A stretch of DNA of 64,000 bases from Iphinoe sp. HA4291-MV1 (lineage in GTDB: Bacteria; Cyanobacteriota; Cyanobacteriia; Cyanobacteriales; Nostocaceae): NCBI GenBank assembly GCA_019359415.1, contig JAHHHH010000024.1, positions 1-64,000 of the forward strand. The letters run 5' to 3'. The notes under the pieces were generated by a model, which had not been told where the DNA came from, searched no databases, and worked only from the letters and a program-made list of their open reading frames with translations. Position 1 is the first letter of the stretch, and the number at the start of each line of letters is the position of its first letter. The position numbers were made by a program, and so were the translations under genes. Positions 35,973 to 43,894 of this stretch are shown here, one piece after another.

Positions 35973-36929
35973 ATGCACGCCCAGGCACGTAAAATAATCT
36001 CGTCCCTGGAAACACTACCCGATATATGGCGAATTATACCCACCTTCGGCAAACGCCCTCTAGGAGGAAAACAATGGCAACATAAAACTTATTCCCCCAA
36101 ACAGCTACAAGCCGAACTCATTCGTACTAGATGCAAAATTTGGTCGGGGAAAAGGTATATACACGCGACTGGTGTTGCTATTGTTTGCGGTAACTATGAT
36201 CCCCAAGGGCACATCGTTGCTATTGACTGCGACGGACCACGCGCTTGGGGTCAAATCCTGATCCTCAACAAAAAACTCGAAGAGGATGAAATGGAGAAAA
36301 TTTCTCCCCAAAAGTTATACGAAGGCGCACTCACTTACCTCCCGCCGACAGTCGCCTTTACCTCTGGAGGCGAATATAAGCGCCAGCTTCTCTACCTAAT
36401 CCCCGGAAACTCATCAATCACCTCCAGCAAAATCTCAAACCTAGAGTTCAGAGGCAAAAATCATGCCTCAGTTCTACCTCCTTCCTATCACCCAGAAGGA
36501 AGATACTACCAGTGGGTTTCCGGTTGCAGTCCTCAAGAAAAGCAAGTTGCGATCGCACCAGATTGGGTAATAGCCCAAATGTTATTAAAGCAGAAGAAAG
36601 AAAGGTTAATCAGCTTTCCACAAGAAAAATACAACCGCAGAGATAGGCGAGACAAATACATCAACTTATACCCAAACATCGAAACCAGTATCCAAGCTGC
36701 ACTCACATTCTTAGAAGTTATCCATCCCCGATTTGCTTCGGACTACACAAGCTGGATTCAAATTGGAATGGCACTCAAGTCAGTCAGCCCTATCTTACTC
36801 GACGCTTGGGACCGATGGAGTCAGCTGTCACCCAAATACAAACCAGGAGAGTGTGCCTACAAATGGCAGTCTTTCCGCAGAACGGGCATTACCATTCGTA
36901 CCCTCGTAAAATTTGCTAACCTTTCATGA
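35973..36929 (+). CDS. Primase-polymerase (archaeo-eukaryotic primase type) with PriCT-like tail
   Basis: A 318-residue protein. The N-terminal bifunctional primase/polymerase fold shows catalytic AIDCDGP (about residues 81-87), then TVAFTSGG and RQLLYLIP strands, and the third motif region EFRGKNHASVLPPSYHPEGR with YYQWV. The C-terminal about 75 residues (LEVIHPRFASDYTSWIQIGM ... AYKWQSF) match a PriCT-2-type domain. No helicase follows. It should lay primers, or short DNA, for plasmid replication. The stop overlaps the ATG of the next gene (ATGA at 36926), so it is translationally coupled to the PRTRC cassette. Confidence 0.85.
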   Translation: MHAQARKIISSLETLPDIWRIIPTFGKRPLGGKQWQHKTYSPKQLQAELIRTRCKIWSGKRYIHATGVAIVCGNYDPQGHIVAIDCDGPRAWGQILILNKKLEEDEMEKISPQKLYEGALTYLPPTVAFTSGGEYKRQLLYLIPGNSSITSSKISNLEFRGKNHASVLPPSYHPEGRYYQWVSGCSPQEKQVAIAPDWVIAQMLLKQKKERLISFPQEKYNRRDRRDKYINLYPNIETSIQAALTFLEVIHPRFASDYTSWIQIGMALKSVSPILLDAWDRWSQLSPKYKPGECAYKWQSFRRTGITIRTLVKFANLS

Positions 36930-37363
36930 ACAATCAAAACCAAGAAAGTATAACTAACTCCGAAGCTAGTTACAGTAGCGATTTTAATCCTAATAACAAT
37001 AATCACTTAGAAAGAGATGATGAAATTCATGAGCAAGGCGATAGTAATAACTGCCCAAACACCAAAACTTATCTAATAACCATCCAAATTCATCCAGAAG
37101 AAGAACAAGCTATCCTATCAATTGGTATCAGAAACGCACCACCCGTAATTAAAACTATCGACTATCAAGAAATAACTTCACAACCGGCCATCAAAGACTG
37201 CATCCGAGAGTTGGAAGAAATACTACCCAAAATCATAGAAACTGCTGAAAAGGCAATAAATACTACCAGTAATTCCACTCAAACAAGACAAGTACAACAG
37301 CGAGAATTACCCAAAGATTATCAAAAAGCCGAATCTAACAGAAAACAACTTTCACTTTTCTAA
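36926..37363 (+). CDS. PRTRC cassette protein (protein E-like) with C-terminal clamp motif
   Basis: A 145-residue protein. The first about 45 residues are low-complexity and polar. A compact part follows, strand-rich (YLITIQIHPEEEQAILSIGI), then a helix (CIRELEEILPKIIETAEKAI). The protein ends RKQLSLF, a perfect bacterial beta-clamp-binding pentapeptide (QLSLF). The same kind of tail closes the plasmid polymerase and delta-prime. It is coupled to the primase by an ATGA overlap and lies 6 bases before the ubiquitin-like gene. The PRTRC protein E label rests on position and size and is tentative; the clamp tail is plain in the sequence. Confidence 0.6.
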   Translation: MNNQNQESITNSEASYSSDFNPNNNNHLERDDEIHEQGDSNNCPNTKTYLITIQIHPEEEQAILSIGIRNAPPVIKTIDYQEITSQPAIKDCIRELEEILPKIIETAEKAINTTSNSTQTRQVQQRELPKDYQKAESNRKQLSLF

Positions 37364-37369
37364 ATAATT

Positions 37370-37792
37370 ATGAACTATATCGCTATTATCGAAGGACAGC
37401 AAGTACCTATCCCAGAGGAAACAGCAATCAGTGACGAAAAGCTAAAATTAGCAATCACCACCTATTTCCCAGAGTACGCCAATGCTGAAATTACCAGACA
37501 GATCTTAGGAGATACAACCGAAATAAGACTAATTAAACGCGCTGGAACTAAGGGCAACTGCATCACCGAACTCAAGTTAGCACCCGAACAAATTAACCCG
37601 GCATTTGAGTTAGCCTGGGATTTGAAACTTCTAGAAATAAAAAATCAACTAACCCTGGAAGTTTTGATTGATATGCAGGGAAACATAAACAAAACAATCA
37701 AAATAGGGGAAAGCTGGGAAACATACATCGACAAAGTTTTTAGCTCTCTCAGGCAACAACCTCCTGCACCCAGCAATTATCCCGTACTGTAG
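37370..37792 (+). CDS. Ubiquitin-like protein (PRTRC protein C type) with C-terminal extension
   Basis: A 140-residue protein. Residues 1-62 fit the PRTRC protein C/prokaryotic ubiquitin-like pattern: a first strand MNYIAIIEGQQVPIPEE, helix DEKLKLAITTYFPEYANAEI, then strand TEIRLIKRAGTKG ending at Gly62. As I recall the family, members are about 70 residues and end near this GTKG. Here a further 78 residues follow (helical AFELAWDLKLLEIKNQLTLE, Pro-rich end). The modifier may therefore need processing before conjugation, or the extension may be a fused partner. It is encoded among E2-, JAMM- and E1-like genes. Cytoplasmic. Confidence 0.65.
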   Translation: MNYIAIIEGQQVPIPEETAISDEKLKLAITTYFPEYANAEITRQILGDTTEIRLIKRAGTKGNCITELKLAPEQINPAFELAWDLKLLEIKNQLTLEVLIDMQGNINKTIKIGESWETYIDKVFSSLRQQPPAPSNYPVL

Positions 37793-37833
37793 TCAGGTAA
37801 TGTCGCTACTATATAGCGGCATATCTCAAAATC

Positions 37834-38556
37834 ATGATATCACTAGAACTATTTAAAATACCCATCACCTACAGAGAAACAATCATCTATCTGGAAAACC
37901 TATCTCAAAAAGCGAATTTACTCGGCTTATATCAAAAACTATTTCCAGAACAGTGGAGTGAATCAACAACACTCCTAAATAGAAAAACATATCCTAATTG
38001 CATATATTCAGACAGGGAAATTGAATTTCTTCAGCTAGTAAATTCCAACTTGTTTCCCATTGAATTTATTGATGAAATAGAAGCATACAAGGAGTATGAA
38101 AATCTTGTTATATTGCCACAAAGACTTGAATGGTGGAATGATAATTTTGAAGATTTAGAGATTAGCGAAAAGTTCTTACTTTCCGTTATGGGCAATGGAT
38201 ACAGCTTGAAAGATTGGCAAGAAGAATTTGGGTTTGAACCTAAGTGTCTAACAAATGACGAAGATATAGATTTACAAAAACTTGTGAAAATCTGTAACAA
38301 GTTAAAATCACCAATCAAATATTTAGTAACTAGCCTCATGATTCTCGACTACTCAACAGGGAATATTTGGTTAGATACAACCTACGAAACAGGTTATTGG
38401 TGGGAATGGAGTGAAGAAAATATTATTTTACTAGCAGAGCAATGGCAAGAAGCTATTATCATGCTAAAGCACTTTCAAGAGTTAACAGACTGGATAGAAG
38501 CATCAGTAACTAATAGAAAAAAACTTGTCAGAATCTGGAATCAAGCCGCCATATGA
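37834..38556 (+). CDS. PRTRC-cassette protein of unknown function (position of protein F)
   Basis: A 240-residue, acidic, Trp-rich, mostly helical protein (EWWNDNFEDLEISEKFL, YETGYWWEWSEENIILLAEQW). No motif recognised. Its stop overlaps the ATG of the E2-like gene (ATGA), so it belongs to the same operon. Assignment to any PRTRC subfamily is only positional. Confidence 0.55.
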   Translation: MISLELFKIPITYRETIIYLENLSQKANLLGLYQKLFPEQWSESTTLLNRKTYPNCIYSDREIEFLQLVNSNLFPIEFIDEIEAYKEYENLVILPQRLEWWNDNFEDLEISEKFLLSVMGNGYSLKDWQEEFGFEPKCLTNDEDIDLQKLVKICNKLKSPIKYLVTSLMILDYSTGNIWLDTTYETGYWWEWSEENIILLAEQWQEAIIMLKHFQELTDWIEASVTNRKKLVRIWNQAAI

Positions 38557-39242
38557 ATACAGAAGCCAACGCCCAACCCATATTATCAAACATTCCAACA
38601 CAGGAAATTTTAGGGTATCTAATCATTCTCAGAGGACAGTTTGTACTAGTAGAAAAAGAGGGTAATAAAACACAGCACAAGTTTCTATCACCCGAAGCAG
38701 TAGAAAAGGCATTTACAACTAAAACTGTAAGTTCTGGATGGCTATCTCCCAATATGCTGTGGTGGGAAAAAACACCCTCTGGAGAGGGTGTTATTCAATT
38801 TTACCCACCCCAAAAATATTCAGTCTCAATACAAACCTTAGAAGAAAACAAAACGATAACTATTCCTATGCCAGCATTTCTATTCGCTGGCTGCGACAGC
38901 AGCTACTACTTGTGGGCAATTAAAGGAAAAACCTTCAAGCAGGATTGTCAATTATACAAGGCACCCTTACCAAATATTTGGGATGACTCAAATAGAATTT
39001 GCTTTGGCAGAAATACTCCACCAGCTTGCAATCCAAACTCAATTAATAAAGCCTGGAAACTGTTCTGGAGCAGCCCTTTCAACCAAGACCTCAGCCAGAA
39101 CAAATCCAAATCACACCTCCACAATGTCTGCGACCTACTAATCAGCCTGCAAGGTACAAGATCCTTCCCAGCAAAGGAATTAGTAACTAGCAACTATCAA
39201 AGAATCAAAACTCCAAATGATATACCCAGATATATATTTTAA
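38553..39242 (+). CDS. E2-like PRTRC system protein B
   Basis: A 229-residue protein. The family pattern is present: SSGWLSPNMLWWEKTPSGEG, IPMPAFLFAGC, YKAPLPNIWDDSNRICFGRN and NKAWKLFWSSPFNQ. The PLPNI...ICFG box carries Cys150, which matches the active-site Cys proposed for this prokaryotic E2-like (Prok-E2_D) group. It would accept the ubiquitin-like protein from the E1 enzyme by thioester transfer and pass it to a target or to the JAMM protein's context. It overlaps both neighbours, in line with one operon. Confidence 0.8.
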   Translation: MNTEANAQPILSNIPTQEILGYLIILRGQFVLVEKEGNKTQHKFLSPEAVEKAFTTKTVSSGWLSPNMLWWEKTPSGEGVIQFYPPQKYSVSIQTLEENKTITIPMPAFLFAGCDSSYYLWAIKGKTFKQDCQLYKAPLPNIWDDSNRICFGRNTPPACNPNSINKAWKLFWSSPFNQDLSQNKSKSHLHNVCDLLISLQGTRSFPAKELVTSNYQRIKTPNDIPRYIF

Positions 39243-39243
39243 C

Positions 39244-39888
39244 ATGAATAACCCCTTCATCAGTTATAACTATGCCATCAGTCACAATCTTCCTCCCTAC
39301 AGCCAAAAGCTTCAGGAATACTGGCTTGCGGCTGATGGAGTATACGTGCGTGCGCACCGCTTAGAACTAGAAATCTGCCTGCAAATCGCTCATACTCAGG
39401 TACCAGGATTGACACAAATACAACCCTATTTCAAATTAAATGTACCGAAAGTGCCAGCAAGCATCATTGCAGACATTATCAATGCTGCACGGGTTAATCC
39501 CCATCAAGAAATCCTCTTTTACTTGGGGGTTGAGAATAACATTTGGTGGTATCACATTCCACTGCAAGAAGCATCCTCAACCCATGTGCGATGGGCAAAG
39601 CCCCGCCTTCGCCCTTTGGGCGACGCCAGAGGCGAACGCGCAGCGTGTCGCAGACAAGGGCGTTCGCTCTTAACTACAAACTTCAAATACAGCCAAGCAC
39701 TGGTTGAAGTACACAGCCACGGCTGTATGAAAGCAACCCCCTCATGCCAGGACAACCAAGAAGAGTCAGGAAAGTTCCGCATATTCGGAATTATCGGGAC
39801 AGTTAATACGACCCCCACCATATACACCCGCTTAGGGGCATACAACCACTTCTTTGAAATTGACCCCAATTTTATATTTGAGTCATGA
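39244..39888 (+). CDS. JAMM/JAB-domain PRTRC system protein A
   Basis: A 214-residue protein from ATG 39244. The metalloprotease motif is intact: HSH (His157, His159), then seven residues, then SCQD (Ser167, Asp170), giving HxH-x7-SxxD. Glu89 (HQEILFY) is a candidate for the upstream catalytic Glu. Residues about 118-142 (PRLRPLGDARGERAACRRQG) are encoded by an in-frame palindromic repeat just before the catalytic core. JAMM enzymes cut after the C-terminal Gly of ubiquitin-like proteins, so it may mature or remove the modifier. Its stop overlaps the E1 start. Confidence 0.82.
   Translation: MNNPFISYNYAISHNLPPYSQKLQEYWLAADGVYVRAHRLELEICLQIAHTQVPGLTQIQPYFKLNVPKVPASIIADIINAARVNPHQEILFYLGVENNIWWYHIPLQEASSTHVRWAKPRLRPLGDARGERAACRRQGRSLLTTNFKYSQALVEVHSHGCMKATPSCQDNQEESGKFRIFGIIGTVNTTPTIYTRLGAYNHFFEIDPNFIFES
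39598..39670. repeat. Palindromic repeat inserted in frame in the JAMM gene
   Basis: GC-rich, with nested inverted parts (CGCCCTTTGGGCG, GCCAGAGGC, AGCGTGTCGC). Its composition is unlike the AT-rich gene around it. It belongs to the dispersed repeats seen at 21040-21095 and 47100-47320. Confidence 0.75.
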
Positions 39889-40718
39889 TACAAATCAATA
39901 CAGAAATTTTCTTACCCGTTTTCCCCCATCCTCACCGCAAAGTAGACTTTCTCTTAGTGGGGGCTGGCGGCACAGGAGGATACCTCGCAGAAGATGTTTG
40001 CCGTCTCATACTACAGTTACAGCAAAACGAGAAAAAGGCTAATCTCACCATCATTGATGGAGATAGCGTCGAAACTAAAAATATTGCACGCCAAAATTAC
40101 CAACCATCAGAGATAAGTTTGCCCAAAGCACAGTGTTTAGCCACGAGATGTAGTGCCAAATATGGGCTAGAAGTCACAGCAATTTCAGATTGGTTCTCCC
40201 CCAACTATGTAGAAAAATACAGGTGGAATACCCTCACAGTTATCATCGGTTGCGTAGATAATGCCGCCGCTAGAACGCAAATTCACTCGTGTCTGGAATA
40301 TAGCAACAGCCGCGAGCAAGCTGATCTATTCTGGCTGGACTGCGGTAACACAAGCACTTCCGGACAAGTTCTATTGGGCAGTCTCACTAACTTCGATATT
40401 GTAAGCACCTCGGATAACGCAGACAATCCCTCTTTCTGGAAACATCTACCATCTCCAGCACTGGTGCATCCTGATCTGCTAATTCCAAAGGCTGAAGAAC
40501 TCAGCAACAATAAACTCTCATGTGCGGAACTTCAAATACTGAATTACCAAACTCTATTCATAAACCGCATGACATCAGCTATCGCATCTCAATACCTTCT
40601 AGAATTAACACTAGCAGGAAAAATAACCAAATTTGCTAGCTACTTCAATCTAATGACTATGTCCTGTCGCAGCATTCAAACCACAATTACAAACCTTGGG
40701 AAATATCATCTTGTCTAA
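39885..40718 (+). CDS. ThiF/E1-like activating enzyme of the PRTRC cassette
   Basis: A 277-residue Rossmann-fold protein. Nucleotide loop LLVGAGGTGGYL (about residues 23-34), then TIIDGDSVETKNIARQNY with the acidic and Arg/Asn residues that contact ATP, then IIGCVDNAAAR. WLDCGNTSTSG and LSCAEL provide candidate catalytic Cys. E1-like enzymes adenylate the C-terminal Gly of a ubiquitin-like protein and often form a thioester. It is the last gene of the cassette, followed by a terminator at 40747. Confidence 0.85.
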   Translation: MIQINTEIFLPVFPHPHRKVDFLLVGAGGTGGYLAEDVCRLILQLQQNEKKANLTIIDGDSVETKNIARQNYQPSEISLPKAQCLATRCSAKYGLEVTAISDWFSPNYVEKYRWNTLTVIIGCVDNAAARTQIHSCLEYSNSREQADLFWLDCGNTSTSGQVLLGSLTNFDIVSTSDNADNPSFWKHLPSPALVHPDLLIPKAEELSNNKLSCAELQILNYQTLFINRMTSAIASQYLLELTLAGKITKFASYFNLMTMSCRSIQTTITNLGKYHLV

Positions 40719-40746
40719 ATAAAAACAACCACAAGAGTTAACACAC

Positions 40747-40779
40747 ATCTGTTCTGAAAAATACTCAGGACAGATTTTT
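40747..40779 (+). terminator. Intrinsic terminator after the PRTRC cassette
   Basis: ATCTGTTCTGA / TCAGGACAGAT, 11-bp stem with one G-T pair and a 7-base loop, then TTTTT. It closes the primase-to-ThiF operon. Confidence 0.85.
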
Positions 40780-40782
40780 CTT

Positions 40783-41013
40783 ATGAACAAATTCAATCCA
40801 AGCCTATTAGAAAAACTCGGCAGTGAGTTTCACCTCATCATGCAGCAGATTGGATTGGGACTACCTGTAGAACTATTTTTCAAAGCATATCCTCAAATAG
40901 ACAAGTGGATAGAAGCAGCAAAACCATTTCTAGATATTCCCGGCAGCAAACAATGGAATACCGAGGCACAATATCTCTTCCTGAAGTTGAATTATGAACT
41001 CCCCCGAAATTAA
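40783..41013 (+). CDS. Small hypothetical protein
   Basis: 76 residues (MNKFNPSLLEKLGSEFH...), mostly helical with two Trp. It overlaps the next gene by 20 bases. No family recognised. Confidence 0.55.
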   Translation: MNKFNPSLLEKLGSEFHLIMQQIGLGLPVELFFKAYPQIDKWIEAAKPFLDIPGSKQWNTEAQYLFLKLNYELPRN

Positions 41014-41341
41014 AGTCAAAAAAGTTGAACTGACATGCGATGGTTGGACACTCAACATCCTATCTCCAAGAGTCGCCACCATTACTAGTCCTACGGGAGT
41101 GAGGAAAACTACTTACTTTGGGTTTGACTCCAAGGAAAAAGCCAAAACCTTTCAAAACTGGATAATCCGTAAGGACAAATGCTCCAAAGCTATAGTTCGC
41201 TCAAGCGAACGACTTTCTACCTTGTGTGAAGTTAAAACTTGGGATACTGAAGAATCTCTCATCGTTGAATGTGCGCTTAAGGATTTGAAAGAAAATGCAG
41301 CTAAGTACTTACGCAAAATAAATTGTATATTAGGAAAATAA
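40994..41341 (+). CDS. Small hypothetical protein
   Basis: 115 residues (MNSPEIKVKKVELTCDGWTL, then a strand-rich ILSPRVATITSPTGV and a helical C-terminus). It overlaps the previous small gene, so the pair is probably co-translated. No family recognised. An IS630 transposase relic begins 40 bases downstream. Confidence 0.55.
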   Translation: MNSPEIKVKKVELTCDGWTLNILSPRVATITSPTGVRKTTYFGFDSKEKAKTFQNWIIRKDKCSKAIVRSSERLSTLCEVKTWDTEESLIVECALKDLKENAAKYLRKINCILGK

Positions 41342-41381
41342 TCATGTACAATATCTTCTTAGTAATAAGAAGCTCAAAGAA

Positions 41382-42380
41382 ATGCGATTTATTAAAGACT
41401 TAACTCTTGATACAATCAAATTACTTAACAGAGTATATAAACAAAGTTCTCATTATCAAGTTAAACAAAGAGCGCACTGTATTTTATTGAGCTACGAAGG
41501 AAAAACAATTTCGGAATTGATGAAAATTTTCCAAGTAAGCCGAGGAACTATATATAACTGGATGAACGATTGGGAGGACTACAGATTATTAGGATTATAT
41601 AATCTTCCAGGACGAGGTAGAAAACCAATTTTCAATGAACTCCAAGAGCGACAAATCAAAGAATGGGTAAAACAATCGCCCAAAGATTTAAAAAAAGTTT
41701 TATTCCAAATTGAATAATTATGGGAAATCACAGTAAGTAAGGATACAGTCAAACGAATTTTAAAAAACTTTGACTTGACATGGAGAAGATTTAAAAGGGG
41801 CTTAGCAGGAGAGCCAGACCCTCTGGAATATAAGCAAAAATATGAAGAACTAGCTGACCTAAAAAAACGAGAAAATAAGAGTGAAATTGATTTAAGATAT
41901 TTAGATGAAACAGGTTTTTGTTTAACACCTTATGTACCTTATGGATGGCAAGAAAAGGGAGAAGATATTCAAATTAAAAGTAGTCGTAGTCGTCGGCTAA
42001 ATATCTTAGGATTAATGAATTGCAATCTAGAATTAGACGCTTATATATTTGAAGGAAGAATTACAAGTGAAGTGGTTATTTCTTGTCTTGATAAATTCGC
42101 CGAAAATATTCAAATAAAAACCGTTGTCATTATGGATAAAGCATCATTCCATAGAAGCAAGAAAATTCACGAAAAAATTAGTGAATGGAAAGATAAAAAA
42201 TTAGAGATATTTTGGCTACCATCCTATTCTCCTCAAATGAATTTAATAGAGATTCTCTGGCGATTTATGAAATATGAATGGATAGAAATAAATGCGTATC
42301 AAAGCTGGGAGAATTTAGTTAATTATGTTGAAAAAGTTATTCGAGATTTTGGAGAAAAATATGTAATTAATTTTGCATAG
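41382..42380 (+). pseudogene. IS630-family transposase with one in-frame stop
   Basis: The N-terminal helix-turn-helix part (LLSYEGKTISELMKIFQVSR, then GTIYNWMNDW) runs to a TAA at 41715-41717. The same frame continues LWEITVSKDTVKRIL into the catalytic part: Asp in RYLDETGF, Asp in VVIMDKASFH and Glu in SPQMNLIEILWRFMKYEW, the DDE set of IS630 elements. Only one codon is broken, so decay is recent. Terminal inverted repeats are not obvious. The right part runs into the start of the methyltransferase gene. Confidence 0.85.
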
Positions 42381-42498
42381 GTACTTATCACTCTTTAAAG
42401 TAACTCCACAACATACAACCTCCAACAGCTTCTATACCTTCAATTTTAACACTCCTAACCCGAAGCAAGCCGCAAAACTGCGAGAAAAAGCTGCCTCA

Positions 42499-43440
42499 AT
42501 GCAACAATCAATTAACAGTAAGCTCCATCCCGCCATAAACAAACAGCGGGCAACAAAACGCCGTAAAACAATAGCCCAAGGAATTATTGCCGAAGGGGTG
42601 GAACTACAGACAATCCAGTCTTGGTTGCTTGCAATAGCCGAAATGTGGTTCGTAGGAAATATTCCCGAAGTGCTGCGCGGCATTTCTCAAAAGTCCCAAG
42701 TAGAAGCCCTGTACAAAATCTCTCAAAGAGCAAAGACTCTCGAAGAAGTCAAGAAAGTTTTTAACAATGAATCTTATCAAAATAGGGTGAAGTCTCTTAA
42801 CCGTGCAAGTATCTACACCGCAGGCGAGATTATGTCTGCAATAGCCGAAATTCAGAAAGTTGTAAAACCTGAAGATATTGATACCACCCAACAAGAGTTA
42901 AACCGACTGGAATTAAAAATCATCGGCATGAAGTCAGGAGACTTCTTCCCCACCCCATTTTCTGTTTGTGCTCGCCTGATTCAACTAGCAGAAATTAATG
43001 AAAATTCTCGCATACTTGAACCCAGCGCTGGCTCTGGCTGCATTGCCGAATCCATATTAAAAAAACATCCTCAAGCCAATATAGAAGTCGTAGAAATTAA
43101 TCCAACTCTACGCAAGATACTTGAACTCAAAAGATTCAATTTAGTAGGTAGAGATTTTCTAGATTACACAACTGATAATCTCTACTCACATATCATTATG
43201 AACCCTCCCTTCTCTCAATTAATTGAGCATACATACCATGCTTGGGAGTTAATGAAATCAGGAGGAATACTAATAGCAATAATTCCAGAGTCAGTATTCT
43301 TCAATCGCAAATACCAAGAATTTAAAGCATGGTTAGATAGCCGAGATACATACAAAGAATCTCTACCCAAAGATGCCTTTCTCCAGTCAAACAATCCCAC
43401 AGGTGTAGTCACCCGTATCATCAAAATAAATAAGCCGTAA
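42499..43440 (+). CDS. N6-adenine DNA methyltransferase
   Basis: The ATG start at 42499 gives 313 residues, but the frame is open upstream to a TTG at 42373 and the upstream part (PKQAAKLREKAASM) looks like family sequence. The true start may thus have been disrupted by the adjoining IS630. N-terminal helices of the type ATKRRKTIAQGIIAEG precede the catalytic domain: GDFFPTPFSVCARLIQLA, motif I RILEPSAGSGCIAES, acidic VVEINPTLR and motif IV IIMNPPFSQ. NPPF marks an amino-methyltransferase. Comparable genes accompany PRTRC cassettes on other plasmids as far as I know. It may mark plasmid DNA against restriction. Confidence 0.83.
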   Translation: MQQSINSKLHPAINKQRATKRRKTIAQGIIAEGVELQTIQSWLLAIAEMWFVGNIPEVLRGISQKSQVEALYKISQRAKTLEEVKKVFNNESYQNRVKSLNRASIYTAGEIMSAIAEIQKVVKPEDIDTTQQELNRLELKIIGMKSGDFFPTPFSVCARLIQLAEINENSRILEPSAGSGCIAESILKKHPQANIEVVEINPTLRKILELKRFNLVGRDFLDYTTDNLYSHIIMNPPFSQLIEHTYHAWELMKSGGILIAIIPESVFFNRKYQEFKAWLDSRDTYKESLPKDAFLQSNNPTGVVTRIIKINKP

Positions 43441-43845
43441 TATGAGATTGAAGAAGGCAGGAGGCAGAGGGCAGAAGGTTTCGTACCCTTCGGGAAGCTA
43501 ACGCAACAGATGGGGATTCAAAACCAACCATGACGAGAACCACGCAAGATTGAAAATTTGGTGGGGGTCTTAAACCCTTGCTCTCTCCGGTCGCGCAGAG
43601 GTCCCTTGCATTCAGGAGAAGGGACAAATCCCTTCTGCCCTCTGCCTTTCTTCGATAAGTATGTAACAAACTTATTCCCTGCATAAGGCATCCTGTTGAA
43701 AGTGTCAACAAAGCTATTATTCACAATTTCCCAGGTGTATCGGTTCTCGCAAAATCGGACAGCTTGGAAGGATAGGGATTTGATAGTTTCCTCGCTGCAA
43801 GGGGGAGTGCTGAACTCAGCTAATTCCTCTATCGCATACTTATGT
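43441..43845. other. Gene-free region with nested repeats
   Basis: Contains a 186-bp inverted-repeat element (43462-43647) with GC-rich repeat pieces inside (CCCTTCGGGAAGCTAACGC), then the probable promoter of the next gene. Confidence 0.5.
43462..43647. repeat. Element with perfect 17-bp terminal inverted repeats
   Basis: AGGCAGAGGGCAGAAGG (43462-43478) and CCTTCTGCCCTCTGCCT (43631-43647) are exact complements. No coding capacity. Confidence 0.75.
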
Positions 43846-43868
43846 GTGTAGAATCGCGTGTAGAATCG
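43846..43868 (+). promoter_or_regulatory. Tandem GTGTAGAATCG repeat before a partition-like gene
   Basis: Two exact 11-bp copies at 43846-43856 and 43858-43868, spaced 12 bp start to start, 27 bases upstream of ATG 43895. They could be a binding site of the encoded protein. Confidence 0.4.
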
Positions 43869-43894
43869 GAGGTATTGTTGTTGGTAAAAAAGCG

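Noticed and set aside
37800-37825. Terminator between 37792 and 37834
   Set aside because: A 7-bp stem without a T-run inside a tight operon; not counted as a terminator.
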